Notes: a model not told the origin generated them from the letters alone. Numbered from the stretch's first letter, positions 30,761 to 40,211 are shown. The stretch: 64,000 nt of DNA from Hyphomicrobiales bacterium (GCA_017305635.1 JAFKKF010000006.1:620001-684000), one strand, 5' to 3'. Numbers and translations: made by a program.

Positions 30761-32142
30761 CCGCCAACCTTTTCATCAGAAGAAGCCGCCCACCACGGGG
30801 TGGGGTCGATTGAAGTACCTTCCTTGCGGAATTCGACATAGAGAGCGGGCTGGGAGGCGCCAACCGGAACGGCGCCCGCGCTTGCCAGCCTTTGCGAAGC
30901 CATCATCGCCACTGGCTCGCCGGCGAGAATGAACTGGCCGAGCTGGACATCGATCCGCTCCATCCCGGCAAGAAGCACATGATATCCGCCGCCGGCATTT
31001 ATGATCAATAGCTGGCCATAGCTGCGGAAGGGGCCGGCATAGACCACCCAGCCGTCGCAGGGCGAGGTGACCTGGGCGGAAGCCCGCGTCGCGATCGAGA
31101 TTCCCTGCGCCCTGCCGCCGAGGCTGTCCTTGTCGCCGAAGGCGGCGATCACATTTCCGCTAACCGGCTTCGGCAGGAGGCCCCTGGCATCGTTGAAGGC
31201 GACCGCCGGCGCCAGGCGCCCGGCGCTGCCGAGGGAGGTCGGCTTCGTGGCGGGCGCCTCGGCGGCCTTGGCGGCGGCTTCCGCGGCGGCCTGCTCGGCG
31301 GCGGCGGAGGCGGCAGCGGCGGCCGAGATCTGCGCCTCCATGCGCGCGATCAGGTCCTTGAGGTTGGTCGCCTTGCCGGCGAGGGCAGCGGCCTTCTGCT
31401 GCTCCTCCTCGAGCTCGGCGGCGGAAGCGGAGGCCTGGTTCTTCTTGGCCTCGAGAAGGATCTGGATGCGGGCGCGGTCCTCGACGAGCTTCTGCGAATC
31501 GGCGCGCAGGCGGTCGCGCTCGGCGGTGATGTCGGCCTTGAGCGCGACCAGCTTCTTCAGGTCGTCGGCGAGCTTCGCCGCCGCCTGGCGGAGGTCCGGG
31601 ACGACGGCGCCGAGGAGGATGGCGCTCCTGACCGACGAGAGCGCGTCCTCGGGACGGACGAGAAGCGCCGGCGGCGGATGGCGACCCATGCGCTGGAGGG
31701 CGGCCAGAACCTCGGCGAGCACGTCGCGGCGCTCGACCAGCGAATGGTGGATGGCGGCTTCCTGGCCGGCCAGCGCCTTCAGCTTCATCTCGCTCCGGTC
31801 GATGGCGGCTTCCATGTCCTGGACGCGCTTGCCGGTGTCGATCAGCGTCTGGTTGAGGGTGGCGCGGTCCTTGTCGAGGCCGTCGATCTCCTTCTGGAGC
31901 TCGGCCTGGCGCTGGGCGGTGACGGCGATGTCGCGGGTGATGGCGTCGAGGTCGGCCTGGCGGGCCTGGCGCTCGGCCTCCGTCGGCGTGTCGCCGGGCG
32001 CGGACGGGGGAGCGTCCTCGGCGAGCGCCAGAGGCACCAGGCCGGGGATGAAGCCGGGGGGCTGGACGGCAATGATGGCTGCCGCGATCGTCACGCGCGC
32101 GATCTTCCGAAATGCCAATCGGCTAACCCCGGACGAATGCAT
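30757..32142 (-). CDS. envC: Murein hydrolase activator EnvC
   Basis: A 461-residue periplasmic protein: signal peptide (to about residue 41), a long coiled coil of Ala, Glu and Lys (about 50-290), an Ala-rich hinge, and a C-terminal LytM/M23 domain with GWVVYAGPFRSYGQLLIINAGGGYHVLLAGM. The zinc ligands of active M23 peptidases are missing (no H-x-H in YHVLLAGM), which is normal for EnvC, an activator of N-acetylmuramoyl amidases at the division site. It heads a coupled unit with ctpA, the deacetylase-like gene and rppH. Confidence 0.93.
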   Translation of the reverse strand: MHSSGVSRLAFRKIARVTIAAAIIAVQPPGFIPGLVPLALAEDAPPSAPGDTPTEAERQARQADLDAITRDIAVTAQRQAELQKEIDGLDKDRATLNQTLIDTGKRVQDMEAAIDRSEMKLKALAGQEAAIHHSLVERRDVLAEVLAALQRMGRHPPPALLVRPEDALSSVRSAILLGAVVPDLRQAAAKLADDLKKLVALKADITAERDRLRADSQKLVEDRARIQILLEAKKNQASASAAELEEEQQKAAALAGKATNLKDLIARMEAQISAAAAASAAAEQAAAEAAAKAAEAPATKPTSLGSAGRLAPAVAFNDARGLLPKPVSGNVIAAFGDKDSLGGRAQGISIATRASAQVTSPCDGWVVYAGPFRSYGQLLIINAGGGYHVLLAGMERIDVQLGQFILAGEPVAMMASQRLASAGAVPVGASQPALYVEFRKEGTSIDPTPWWAASSDEKVGG

Positions 32143-32240
32143 GATGCTTCGGGCGTCACACTAGGTCGGCAGGGATTAACGCTTTGTCAACCAAGCCCCT
32201 CGAGCCGCAATAGTGACGGCGGATTGGGGCGGAAGTGCGC

Positions 32241-32720
32241 TCATTCGCGGTGATAGGGGTGGCCGGCGAGGATGGTTACGGCGCGGTAGAACTGCTCGGC
32301 GAGGAGGATGCGGACGAGCTGGTGCGGCCAGGTCATGGCGCCGAAGGCGAGGCGCAGGTCGGCGCGGGCGAGGAGCTCGGGCCCGAGGCCATCGGCGCCG
32401 CCGATGAAGAAGGCCGCCTCGGTGACACCATCGTCGCGCCAGGCGGCGAGACGTGCGGCGAAGGCGGCGCTGTCCATGGTCCTGCCGCCCTCGTCGAGGG
32501 CGATGACGGGCGCGCCCGGCGGCGATATGCCGAGGAGGACGGCGGCTTCCTGGTCCTTGCGCTGGGCCGGCGAGGCGGCGCGGCTCTCGGGCATTTCGCG
32601 GATGGCAAAGGCGAGGCCAAGGCGCCGGCCGGCGGCCTCGGCGCGCTTCAGGTAGCGGTCGAGCAGCTCCCGTTCCGGCCCGGCCTTGAGCCGGCCGATG
32701 GCGGCGATGGTAACCTTCAC
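32241..32720 (-). CDS. rlmH: 23S rRNA (pseudouridine1915-N3)-methyltransferase
   Basis: A 159-residue SPOUT-class methyltransferase that methylates pseudouridine 1915 in helix 69 of 23S rRNA on the assembled ribosome. The SAM-binding knot has FFIGGADGLGPEL, and the C-terminal LRLAFGAMTWPHQLVRILLAEQFYRAVTI with GHPYHRE is diagnostic. It lies 27 bases after rsfS in the conserved nadD-rsfS-rlmH order. Confidence 0.96.
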   Translation of the reverse strand: MKVTIAAIGRLKAGPERELLDRYLKRAEAAGRRLGLAFAIREMPESRAASPAQRKDQEAAVLLGISPPGAPVIALDEGGRTMDSAAFAARLAAWRDDGVTEAAFFIGGADGLGPELLARADLRLAFGAMTWPHQLVRILLAEQFYRAVTILAGHPYHRE

Positions 32721-32747
32721 GCGCGTCCCTGCCGGCAGCCCGGCCGG

Positions 32748-33149
32748 TCAGACGGCAACCGGTCCGGCCGGATGGTCGGCCGACCACATCTTCTCGATGT
32801 TGTAGAAGCTGCGGACCTCGGGCCGGAAGACGTGGACGATGATGTCGCCCGCGTCGATCAGGACCCAGTCGCCGGTGCGCATGCCTTCGGCCCGGACGTC
32901 CCGGATTCCGGCGTCCTTCAGGTCGACGAGCAGGCGTTCGGCGATGGCCGCGACATGACGGTTGGAGCGTCCGGAGGCTACGACCATGTAGTCGCCGATC
33001 GGGGACTTGCCCGTGATGTCGATGGGGACGGTGTCCTCGGCCTTCGATTCGTTCAGGCTGTGGAGGACTGCTTTGAGAGCGGCCGCAGCGGTCAAATCAC
33101 GGCGTGCGGCCGCCAGACGGGGAGAGCGGCGGGCGCTCTCGCTGCGCAC
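32748..33149 (-). CDS. rsfS: Ribosome silencing factor
   Basis: A 133-residue protein that binds uL14 on the 50S subunit and blocks subunit joining in stationary phase. SKAEDTVPIDITGKSPIGDYMVVASGRSNRHV and GDWVLIDAGDIIVHVFRPEVRSFYNIEKMW are conserved across the family. The GTG at 33149 gives an Arg/Ala-rich N-terminus; a TTG about 17 codons later would give a shorter, more usual N-terminus, so the start is uncertain. Upstream is nadD, downstream rlmH. Confidence 0.93.
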   Translation of the reverse strand: MRSESARRSPRLAAARRDLTAAAALKAVLHSLNESKAEDTVPIDITGKSPIGDYMVVASGRSNRHVAAIAERLLVDLKDAGIRDVRAEGMRTGDWVLIDAGDIIVHVFRPEVRSFYNIEKMWSADHPAGPVAV

Positions 33150-33244
33150 GGCGGTGGTCAGTGTCCGGTTTCCTTCCTCGGCTCACGAAGCCGGCCGAAG
33201 CGCCGGCCTATGACGCCAAAGATAAGCGCGCCCCGGTGAAGCTT

Positions 33245-33919
33245 TCAAGACGCCGGCTTTGCCGCAGGGCCAAGTTTTCCGCGCGCAGCCCGGATCTGGG
33301 TCGAGGAAAGGGGAACGTGGGGCGCGGGCAGGAAGACCCAGGCGGGCGGCCGGCGGGAAGCGAGGCCGCGGGCGGCTTCCAGGGGAATCCGGAAGCGGGC
33401 GAGGGCCACCGCCGCAGGCGAGGACAGGGCGCGCAGCGCCTCGCCCGGCCGGTTGAGGACGGCAAAGGGCACCATGGCCGCGATTCGCTGCCAATCCCGC
33501 CATTTCGAGAACTGCGCGAGGTTGTCGGCGCCCATCAGCCAGACGACCCTGAGGCCGGGGAGAAGCGGCAGGAGGCGGCGGAGCGTCTCGGCCGTATAGG
33601 TGGTGCCGAGGGCCGCCTCGACGCCGGTCACCTTGATCCGCGGATGGGCGGCAAGCGCCCTGGCGGCGGCCACGCGACGCGCCAGATCCTCGGAGGGCGC
33701 CTGCGATTTCAATGGGTTATGCGGCGAGACCAGCCACCAGACCTGGTCGAGATCGAGGGCATCGAGGGCGACCAGGCTGGCGGCGCGATGGCCGGCATGG
33801 GGCGGGTCGAAAGAGCCGCCGAGGAGGCCGATGCGCATGCCGGGGACAAAATCCGGCAGGCGGCATTCGGGACGCCATGAATCGAGGCGCGAGATGCCCC
33901 CGGACGCTGCCGGAATCAT
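33245..33919 (-). CDS. nadD: Nicotinate-nucleotide adenylyltransferase
   Basis: This enzyme makes deamido-NAD from nicotinate mononucleotide and ATP. The nucleotidyltransferase motif GLLGGSFDPPHAGH and the C-terminal LSSTQIRA are intact, and WLVSPHNPLK and WLMGADNLAQF are conserved. The ATG at 33919 gives 224 residues and starts 29 bases after the proA stop. A shorter start at 33838, immediately before the conserved strand, is possible; a longer one would overlap proA. Confidence 0.93.
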   Translation of the reverse strand: MIPAASGGISRLDSWRPECRLPDFVPGMRIGLLGGSFDPPHAGHRAASLVALDALDLDQVWWLVSPHNPLKSQAPSEDLARRVAAARALAAHPRIKVTGVEAALGTTYTAETLRRLLPLLPGLRVVWLMGADNLAQFSKWRDWQRIAAMVPFAVLNRPGEALRALSSPAAVALARFRIPLEAARGLASRRPPAWVFLPAPHVPLSSTQIRAARGKLGPAAKPAS

Positions 33920-33947
33920 GGCGAGACGCCCGTGCGACGGCCGCTCT

Positions 33948-35240
33948 TCAGGGACGCACCTGGCCGGAGCCGCGGACACGGTACTTGAAGCTGGTCAGCT
34001 GCTCGACGCCGACCGGTCCGCGCGCATGCATCTTGCCGGTGGCGATGCCGATCTCGGCGCCCATGCCGAACTCGCCGCCATCGGCGAACTGGGTGGAGGC
34101 GTTGTGGAGGACGATGGCCGAATCGACTTGCGTGAGGAAGCGCTCGGCAGCGGCAGCGTCGTCGGTGACGATCGAATCGGTGTGGTGCGAGCCGTAGCGG
34201 TCGATGTGGCGGATGGCGCCGTCGAGGCCGTCGACCACGCCGACGGCGATGACGGCATCGAGATATTCGGTCGACCAGTCGGCCTCGGTCGCCGGAGTGA
34301 CGCCCGCGACAGCGGCGCGCGTCGTCTCGTCGCCGCGGATGGCGCAGCCGGCCTCTTTCAGCGCCTCGACCAGCGGCTTCAGGTGGCTGGCGGCCACCGC
34401 CTTGTCGACCAGAAGAGTCTCGGCGGCGCCGCAGACGCCGGTGCGGCGCATCTTGGCATTGACGACGATGCGCCTCGCCATGTCGAGGTCGGCGGCGCGA
34501 TCGACATAGACGTGGCAGAGGCCTTCGAGGTGGGCGAAGACCGGCACGCGCGCCTCTTCCTGGACGCGACCGACCAGGCTCTTGCCGCCGCGCGGCACGA
34601 TGACGTCGATGGCGCCGTCGAGGCCGGTGAGCATGAGGCCGACGGCCTCGCGATCGCGGGTCGGCACGAGCTGGATGGCGTCTTTCGGCAAGCCGGCCTC
34701 GGCGAGGCCTTCCTGCAGGCAGCGGTGGATGGCGGCGGAGGAGCGGAAGGAATCGGAGCCGCCGCGGAGGATCGCGGCATTGCCGGCCTTCAGCGAGAGG
34801 GCGCCGGCATCGGCGGTGACGTTCGGCCGGCTCTCGTAGATGATGCCGACGACGCCGAGCGGCGTGCGTACGCGCTCGATATGGAGGCCGTTGGGACGGT
34901 CCCAGGCGGCGATGACCGTGCCGACGGGATCGGCGAGCGCGGCGATCTCCTCGATGCCGGCAGCGATCAATTCGATGCGCTTGGGGTTCAGCGTCAGGCG
35001 GTCGAGGAAGGAAGCCGCGGCGCCGGCGCGGGACATGTCGGCGACGTCGGCGAGGTTCTCGGCGAGGATCGCCTGCTCGTTCTGACGGAGCGCATGGGCC
35101 ATGGCGCGGAGCGCGGCGTTCTTCTGCGCGGTCGGGGCGTTGGCGAGCACGCGCGCGGCGTCACGCGCACGCGCGCCGATCTCGGACATCTGCGCGGCGA
35201 CGGAAGGGCCGTGGCTGCGGCTGATCTCGGCAAGGGTCAT
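33948..35240 (-). CDS. proA: Gamma-glutamyl phosphate reductase
   Basis: A 430-residue NADPH-dependent aldehyde-dehydrogenase-fold enzyme, second step of proline synthesis. The catalytic Cys is in [39 protein letters not shown] and the C-terminal [17 protein letters not shown] are hallmarks. The ATG at 35240 with GGAGAG upstream is preferred to a longer frame. In most Hyphomicrobiales proB and obgE lie directly upstream of proA; here an acyltransferase gene occupies that place. Confidence 0.96.
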   Translation of the reverse strand: MTLAEISRSHGPSVAAQMSEIGARARDAARVLANAPTAQKNAALRAMAHALRQNEQAILAENLADVADMSRAGAAASFLDRLTLNPKRIELIAAGIEEIAALADPVGTVIAAWDRPNGLHIERVRTPLGVVGIIYESRPNVTADAGALSLKAGNAAILRGGSDSFRSSAAIHRCLQEGLAEAGLPKDAIQLVPTRDREAVGLMLTGLDGAIDVIVPRGGKSLVGRVQEEARVPVFAHLEGLCHVYVDRAADLDMARRIVVNAKMRRTGVCGAAETLLVDKAVAASHLKPLVEALKEAGCAIRGDETTRAAVAGVTPATEADWSTEYLDAVIAVGVVDGLDGAIRHIDRYGSHHTDSIVTDDAAAAERFLTQVDSAIVLHNASTQFADGGEFGMGAEIGIATGKMHARGPVGVEQLTSFKYRVRGSGQVRP

Positions 35241-35311
35241 GGGATGCTCTCCGGGGCGGAGGTTTCGCACGGAGGGGAGTGGCGGGGCAAGGGTGGGCGT
35301 CTACCGGTCGG

Positions 35312-37318
35312 CTATTTAGATACGGGATTTCCGGTGACGAGCCAGCGGACGATGTCGGCCTTTCGCGCCAGCATTTCCCGCGCACCTTCGTCCGACGGGT
35401 GACCGTTATCGATCACCAGCGGCCTTTCCGGCGAGATGAACGGGCGGCACCAATCGGGGTCGCAAAACAAGGCGGATACCCTGAGCGTCTTCATTTCGGC
35501 GACCTGCTTCTCGACTTCGTCCAGCTGTTCCTGGACATCGCGGAAGAAGCCCGTCCAGTCGCTGGTTGGTACGGCACATACATCGGCCGGCAATCCATAT
35601 TTCCAGGCACGGGCCAGGCACGGGACCGCGCGGTAGCGAAATTTCGGATAGGGCCCGAGCACGACCACCCTGCGGACGCCGACCTGGCGGAGCTCGGCGA
35701 GCAGGTTGGAGATCTCACCGGCAATCCCGTCCTTGGCGGACATCTTCGGATCGTGGCGCACATGCGCCAGGTAGAAGGACCAGTCCACGGCAACGAATGC
35801 ACTATCCACGCCGCCATCGATCCGGCCGATAGCGTTCAGCATCGCGGGAAGGCGCGCGCGGGCGGTTGCGCATTGTTGGGCCCCTGCCCATCCGCTTTCG
35901 GTGAGGTTCCGGAACGGCGCGCAGCCCGGCGACCAGACCAGTAGCGAGCTGCGGCCCATCTTTCGAAATGTCTCCCTGACGGCGGGAAACATCCGCATCG
36001 CATAGGAGTCGCCGACCACCAACGTCCGCGGTCCGGATGGTCGCACACATTCAACCGGGATTTTGCTCCCGTAGGCCAAGGCGCAACGATCGCTGATGGG
36101 GCCGAAGATCTGCTGGAGCGCGACCGGCACGGTCGCCGCCGCCCGGTTGGCGGCCGCGAAGAGGCCGCTCAGCGTCCCGACCGCCACCAGGATGCTGAAG
36201 AGCGCGCCGGCCGCCACGACCGACCACCGGTCGCGCTCGCCGTGCATCCTCGAACGGATGCCGGCTATCGGGCGGCGAAGCACGGCATGGGTGAGAACGG
36301 CCAGCGCCAGGGCAAGCAGAACGGCTCCGATGTCGCGGGCCACGTCCGGCCGGCCGAAATCGCCGATGCGGGCAAAGCACAGGAGCGGCCAGTGCCAGAG
36401 GTACCATTCATAGGAGACATCGCCGAGACGCTGCATCGGCCAGGTAGAGAGGGCCCGCGGCACGAAGGCGTCGGGCATCGCGATTCCCGAGGATATGAGG
36501 AGGGCGGTCGAGGCGACCGGAAGCATCGCCCAGCCCGACGGAAAGGCGGCCGCATCCAATAGCTGGCCGCTCGCGACAAGACCGCCGGCGGCAGCCAGAG
36601 CCATCGCCTGGAGGGCCCCGCGCGGCATCCTGCGCAGCAAGCCCGCCAGGGGATGGGCCAGCCCGCCGGCTGCGAATTCCCAGGCCCGCGCCGGGGTCAG
36701 GTAGAAAGCGAGATTCCGGGAGCCGCCGGTCAGCAGAACAGAGGAAGCGAAGCTCGCGGCCATGAGCGCGGCGAGCAGGAGGTCGGGGAGCGGCGAGTCC
36801 GGCATGCGCCGCCGCAGCTTCAGCCAGGCGATGAGGACGAGGGGAGCGGCAAGGTAGAACTGCTCCTCGACCGCCAGGGACCAGGTGTGCAGGAGCGGCT
36901 TGGTGGTGGCGTCGGTATCGAAATATCCCTGGAGCACCAGGAAATAGTGGTTCGAGTTCATCAGCGCCGCCCAGAATGCGGACCATGCGAAATCCCGGAA
37001 CTCGCGTGGCTCGACCAGGACGACGAGCGAGATCACCACCGAGCAGACGACGACGATCAGGTAGGGCGGGCCGATGCGCAGCACCCGGCGCATCCAGAAG
37101 CCGGACAGGCGGAAATTCCCGCTCCGCTCGTCGGCGAGGATCTGGCCGATGATCAGGAAGCCGGAGATGACGAAGAAGACGTCGACGCCGACGAAGCCGC
37201 TGCGGGCGACGGGCCCGAGGCCGAGGTGAAAGACGACCACGAGCAGGATCGCCACGGCCCTCAGGCCGGCGACATGCGGATAGAAACGCCTATGGGCGCG
37301 ATCGCCCCCCGACCCCAC
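35312..37318 (-). CDS. OafA/YrhL-type acyltransferase with C-terminal SGNH domain
   Basis: A protein of about 668 residues. The N-terminal acyltransferase-3 domain has about ten helices, starting YPHVAGLRAVAILLVVVFHL, with GVDVFFVISGFLI, WMRRVLRIGPPYL and HTWSLAVEEQFYL. The C-terminal SGNH hydrolase-like domain shows block I GDSYAMR near residue 436 and block V DNGHPSDEGA near residue 635. Such fusions O-acetylate surface or periplasmic glycans. A GTG at 37318, with AGGGGG upstream, is the likely start; the frame further upstream reads through a family A repeat. Substrate unknown. Confidence 0.9.
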   Translation of the reverse strand: MGSGGDRAHRRFYPHVAGLRAVAILLVVVFHLGLGPVARSGFVGVDVFFVISGFLIIGQILADERSGNFRLSGFWMRRVLRIGPPYLIVVVCSVVISLVVLVEPREFRDFAWSAFWAALMNSNHYFLVLQGYFDTDATTKPLLHTWSLAVEEQFYLAAPLVLIAWLKLRRRMPDSPLPDLLLAALMAASFASSVLLTGGSRNLAFYLTPARAWEFAAGGLAHPLAGLLRRMPRGALQAMALAAAGGLVASGQLLDAAAFPSGWAMLPVASTALLISSGIAMPDAFVPRALSTWPMQRLGDVSYEWYLWHWPLLCFARIGDFGRPDVARDIGAVLLALALAVLTHAVLRRPIAGIRSRMHGERDRWSVVAAGALFSILVAVGTLSGLFAAANRAAATVPVALQQIFGPISDRCALAYGSKIPVECVRPSGPRTLVVGDSYAMRMFPAVRETFRKMGRSSLLVWSPGCAPFRNLTESGWAGAQQCATARARLPAMLNAIGRIDGGVDSAFVAVDWSFYLAHVRHDPKMSAKDGIAGEISNLLAELRQVGVRRVVVLGPYPKFRYRAVPCLARAWKYGLPADVCAVPTSDWTGFFRDVQEQLDEVEKQVAEMKTLRVSALFCDPDWCRPFISPERPLVIDNGHPSDEGAREMLARKADIVRWLVTGNPVSK

Positions 37319-37433
37319 GAAACGCACCCCCTGCGAACGCCGCAGGCAATATGCAATTACACGTTGTGCATGAGTCAATAGCGTCCTTCGGGTAGCGAGG
37401 CGGACGGGCGGGGGGCGGGCGTCGCGGCCTTCA

Positions 37434-37487
37434 CGCGCCCCCTCCACCGGCTTCGCCGGTCCCCCTCCCCCGTAAACGGGGGAGGAA
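37434..37487. repeat. Intergenic hairpin repeat, family A
   Basis: GCGCCCCCTCC border, first stem ACCGGCTTCGCCGGT, second stem CCTCCCCCG-TAAA-CGGGGGAGG. The copy lies in the divergent gap between the acyltransferase and the nitroreductase gene. Confidence 0.85.
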
Positions 37488-37583
37488 AAGCGCGGTGAGG
37501 GCGGCTCACGCCATCGTGCCGGTCTTCGTCTGGTCACCGGCAGCGGCCGCGCATAGACTCCCGGAGAGCGCAAGGAGAGAGCC

Positions 37584-38015
37584 ATGGCTGAGTACGTCCC
37601 GAGCCCGAGCGACTGGGTACGCGAGCAGGTCGAGCTCTACGAGAGCAGCGGTGGCACCAAGGGCACGACGCTCCGCGACACGGGGCTCCCGGTCGTCATC
37701 GTGACGAATGTCGGCAACAGGACGGGCGTCACGCGCAAGACGCCGCTCATGCGTGTCAAGGACGGCGAGAGCTACGTGCTGGTGGGCTCGCAGGGCGGCG
37801 CGCCCAAAGATCCCGTGTGGGTGCATAACCTGCGCGCCAATCCCAGCGTCGAGCTGCGCGACGAGACCGTGACGCAGACGATGCGCGTGCGTGAGGTCAA
37901 GGACCCCGCGGAGCGCGCGCGGCTGTGGGCGCTGGCGGTCGCTGCCTATCCGCCCTATGCGGAGTACCAGACCCGGACGACGCGGCAGATCCCGCTCTTC
38001 GTCGCGGAACCCTGA
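37584..38015 (+). CDS. Nitroreductase/deazaflavin-dependent oxidoreductase family protein (DDN-like)
   Basis: A 143-residue split beta-barrel protein. TNVGNRTGVTRKTPLMRVKDGESYVLVGSQGG and PVWVHNLRANPSVELR match the F420-binding DDN family (TIGR00026), whose best-known members are mycobacterial. The C-terminus has AYPPYAEYQTRTTRQIPLFV, the family's conserved end. These enzymes use coenzyme F420, for which no biosynthetic gene is seen here. The gene stands alone between two family A repeats. Acquisition from an actinobacterium is a plausible inference. Confidence 0.85.
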   Translation: MAEYVPSPSDWVREQVELYESSGGTKGTTLRDTGLPVVIVTNVGNRTGVTRKTPLMRVKDGESYVLVGSQGGAPKDPVWVHNLRANPSVELRDETVTQTMRVREVKDPAERARLWALAVAAYPPYAEYQTRTTRQIPLFVAEP

Positions 38016-38053
38016 GACGGCAAGGGGCAAGGGTGGACGTGGGGGCGGCCTTC

Positions 38054-38168
38054 ACGCGCCCCCTCCACCATCCTTCGGATGGTCCCCCTCCCCCGTAAAC
38101 AGGGGAGGAACCGCGGACCCCTCCCCGAAACCGGAAGGCCGGTTTCGGCCCTCCCGCAAGGGGAGGGC
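38054..38168. repeat. Intergenic hairpin repeat, family A (double copy)
   Basis: A full copy (ACCATCCTTCGGATGGT, then CTCCCCCG-TAAA-CAGGGGAG) is followed by CCCCTCCCCGAAACC and a second palindrome around GGAAGGCCGGTTTCGGCC with CCCTCCCGCAAGGGGAGGG. It fills the convergent gap between the nitroreductase and the cyclase genes. Confidence 0.8.
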
Positions 38169-38202
38169 TATGAGGCGTGGAGAGCGGTGCGAGCGACCGC
38201 CG

Positions 38203-39975
38203 TCACTCGGGCAGGCCGGCCTTGCGCAGCGCGCCGGCCCAGCGCTCGAAATGCTCGGGGCGGCGGAGCGGCGTCAGGTGCTCGACGAGGTTGGAGATGC
38301 GCAGCTCCGGGTCGGTCTCGAGCAGGCGGGTCAGCGCCCGGGCGGCAGCTTCCTTGTTGTCGAGGGCGGCCGCGGCGGCTGCGGCGACCAGCGCCGAAAG
38401 GATATAGTGCGGCTGCTCGTGCATGGACAATTCGGCTGCGGCGAGGGCTTGCGGATAGCGGCCGGCGATGAGGTGGGCGGCCGCGATGGCGCTCCGCGCG
38501 ATGAAGGTCAGCGGGTCCTGCGGGCTCAGCCGCATGGCGCGCTCCTCGCGAGCTATCGCCAGCTCCGGCTCGCCGAGCGCGACCTTGGCCCAGCCGCTAT
38601 AGAGCCAGCCCCAGGCGAGGTTGGGGTTGAGGGCCAGCGCCTGCTCGATGAGGACGTCGCCGGTGCCGAAATCGCCGACCACCCAGCCGAGGATGATGCC
38701 GGCCGAATAGAGCGCGACGGGATCGTCCTTGCCCAGCTCCGCGGCGCGGCGTGATAGCCGCGCCGCCTCGGTTGTCTCGCCGGCACGGTCGGTCATCCAG
38801 CCGCGGGTCTTGCGCTGCCCGTAGCAGCGCGCCGCCATGCCGAAGGCCGATGCGAACTGGCCGTCCAGCTCGATGGCCTTCCTGAAGAGGACGAGGGCCT
38901 CGTCATTGCCCTCCTTCGTCCAGCGGTAGAAGGCCGCCATGCCGCGGAGGAAATAGTCGTAGGCGTCGAGGCTCCCGGTCGGCTTGTGGCGGGAGCGCTC
39001 GATCTCGGCCTGCTCGAGCTTCGGGGCGATGGCGCCGATGACGCTGGAAGCAACCTGGTCCTGGAGGTCGAAGACATCCTCGAGGCTGCCGTCGAAGCGC
39101 TCCGCCCAGAGATGAGCGCCGGTCGCGGCGTCGATGAGCTGTCCGTTGATGCGCAGCCGATCGCCCGCCCTGCGCACGCTCCCCTGGAGGACGTAGCGGA
39201 CGCCGAGCTCGCGGCCGACCTGCTTCACGTCGATGACGCGGCCCTTGTAGGTGAAGGTCGACGAGCGGGCGATGACGAAGAGCCCGCGCATGCGGGAGAG
39301 CGCGGTGATGATCTCCTCGACCATGCCGTCGGCGAAATATTCCTGGCGCGCATCCTCGCTGAGATTCTGGAACGGCATGACCGCGATCGACGGCCGCTCG
39401 GGGAGCTTCGGCGCCGGCGCCCTCGGCGTGGCGGGCGCGTCGGCGGCCCATTCGACGCGATAGACCGAGACCGGCCGCGGCATGTTCTTCAGCACGCGCT
39501 CGCCGAGGGCGACGAGCGGAAAGCCGAACCTGCCCTCGATCTGCTCGTAGACCGAGCTGGAGACGCAGATCTCCGTGGGATCGGCAAGCGTCTGCAGGCG
39601 GGCGGCGAGGTTCACGCCATCGCCGAGGAGGTCGTCGCCGCGGGCGACGATGTCGCCGACATTGATGCCGATGCGGAACTTCACGCGGCGGGATTGCGGC
39701 ACGTCCGCGTTGCGGCGGTCGAACTCGCGCTGGATGGCGATGCCGGCGCGGACGGCGTTCACCGCGCTCGCGAACTCGACCACGACGCTGTCGCCGGCGG
39801 TGCCGAAGATGCGGCCGCTATACTCGGCGACGATGGCGGAAATCGCGGCGCGGCAGGCGGCGAGGCTCGCAAGCGTCGCCTCCTCGTCGTCAGCCATCAG
39901 GCGGCTGTAGTCGGCAATGTCGGCCGCGAGTATGGCCGCAAGCCGCCGGCTGACGTGCAGGGCTTCCACGACCAT
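38203..39975 (-). CDS. Class III adenylate/guanylate cyclase with TolB-like and TPR domains
   Basis: A 590-residue soluble protein. The N-terminal cyclase domain (about residues 8-170) begins RRLAAILAADIADYSRLM and contains FGTAGDSVVVEFAS, giving the two metal-binding Asp residues, and VKFRIGINVGDIV. A FlgO/TolB-like domain follows (SIAVMPFQNLSED to about residue 340), then TPR-like repeats to the C-terminus (DAYDYFLRGMA, NPNLAWGWLYSGWA). This architecture is greatly expanded in Rhizobiales. The ATG at 39975 sits immediately before the conserved core; an upstream frame was rejected. The signal it responds to is unknown. Confidence 0.9.
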   Translation of the reverse strand: MVVEALHVSRRLAAILAADIADYSRLMADDEEATLASLAACRAAISAIVAEYSGRIFGTAGDSVVVEFASAVNAVRAGIAIQREFDRRNADVPQSRRVKFRIGINVGDIVARGDDLLGDGVNLAARLQTLADPTEICVSSSVYEQIEGRFGFPLVALGERVLKNMPRPVSVYRVEWAADAPATPRAPAPKLPERPSIAVMPFQNLSEDARQEYFADGMVEEIITALSRMRGLFVIARSSTFTYKGRVIDVKQVGRELGVRYVLQGSVRRAGDRLRINGQLIDAATGAHLWAERFDGSLEDVFDLQDQVASSVIGAIAPKLEQAEIERSRHKPTGSLDAYDYFLRGMAAFYRWTKEGNDEALVLFRKAIELDGQFASAFGMAARCYGQRKTRGWMTDRAGETTEAARLSRRAAELGKDDPVALYSAGIILGWVVGDFGTGDVLIEQALALNPNLAWGWLYSGWAKVALGEPELAIAREERAMRLSPQDPLTFIARSAIAAAHLIAGRYPQALAAAELSMHEQPHYILSALVAAAAAAALDNKEAAARALTRLLETDPELRISNLVEHLTPLRRPEHFERWAGALRKAGLPE

Positions 39976-40057
39976 GCGTTCCCCCAACGGCGAGAGGCCA
40001 TGCGGCCAGTGGCGGGTGCCCGTTCTCCTGTCGAACCGGCGCGAGGAGGAGCACGCG

Positions 40058-40201
40058 ATGGCGCGATGGTGGCCCTCTTTCCCGGCAATCATGAACACAA
40101 ACCCGGATCGTGTCGACCTCCGCGAGACGCCCCGGCCCGCGCGGGCGCGCCACGGAAATTTCGTTGGGGGGAGTGCAGACTTCGCCGCGCCGCTCGGCTA
40201 G
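40058..40201 (+). CDS. Candidate small ORF (47 aa) upstream of the DMT transporter
   Basis: An ATG at 40058 is preceded at ideal distance by GAGGAGGA. The frame encodes 47 residues (MARWWPSFPAIMNTNPDRV and an Arg/Pro-rich remainder) and ends ten bases before the transporter start at 40212. Nothing in the protein is recognisable. The strong ribosome site and position suggest a leader or coupled peptide, but chance is possible in DNA of this composition. Confidence 0.3.
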   Translation: MARWWPSFPAIMNTNPDRVDLRETPRPARARHGNFVGGSADFAAPLG

Positions 40202-40211
40202 GTGATTGCCC

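Noticed and set aside
30757-32142. Missing zinc ligands in the LytM domain of EnvC taken as gene decay
   Set aside because: Loss of the ligands is normal for EnvC, which activates amidases rather than cutting murein.
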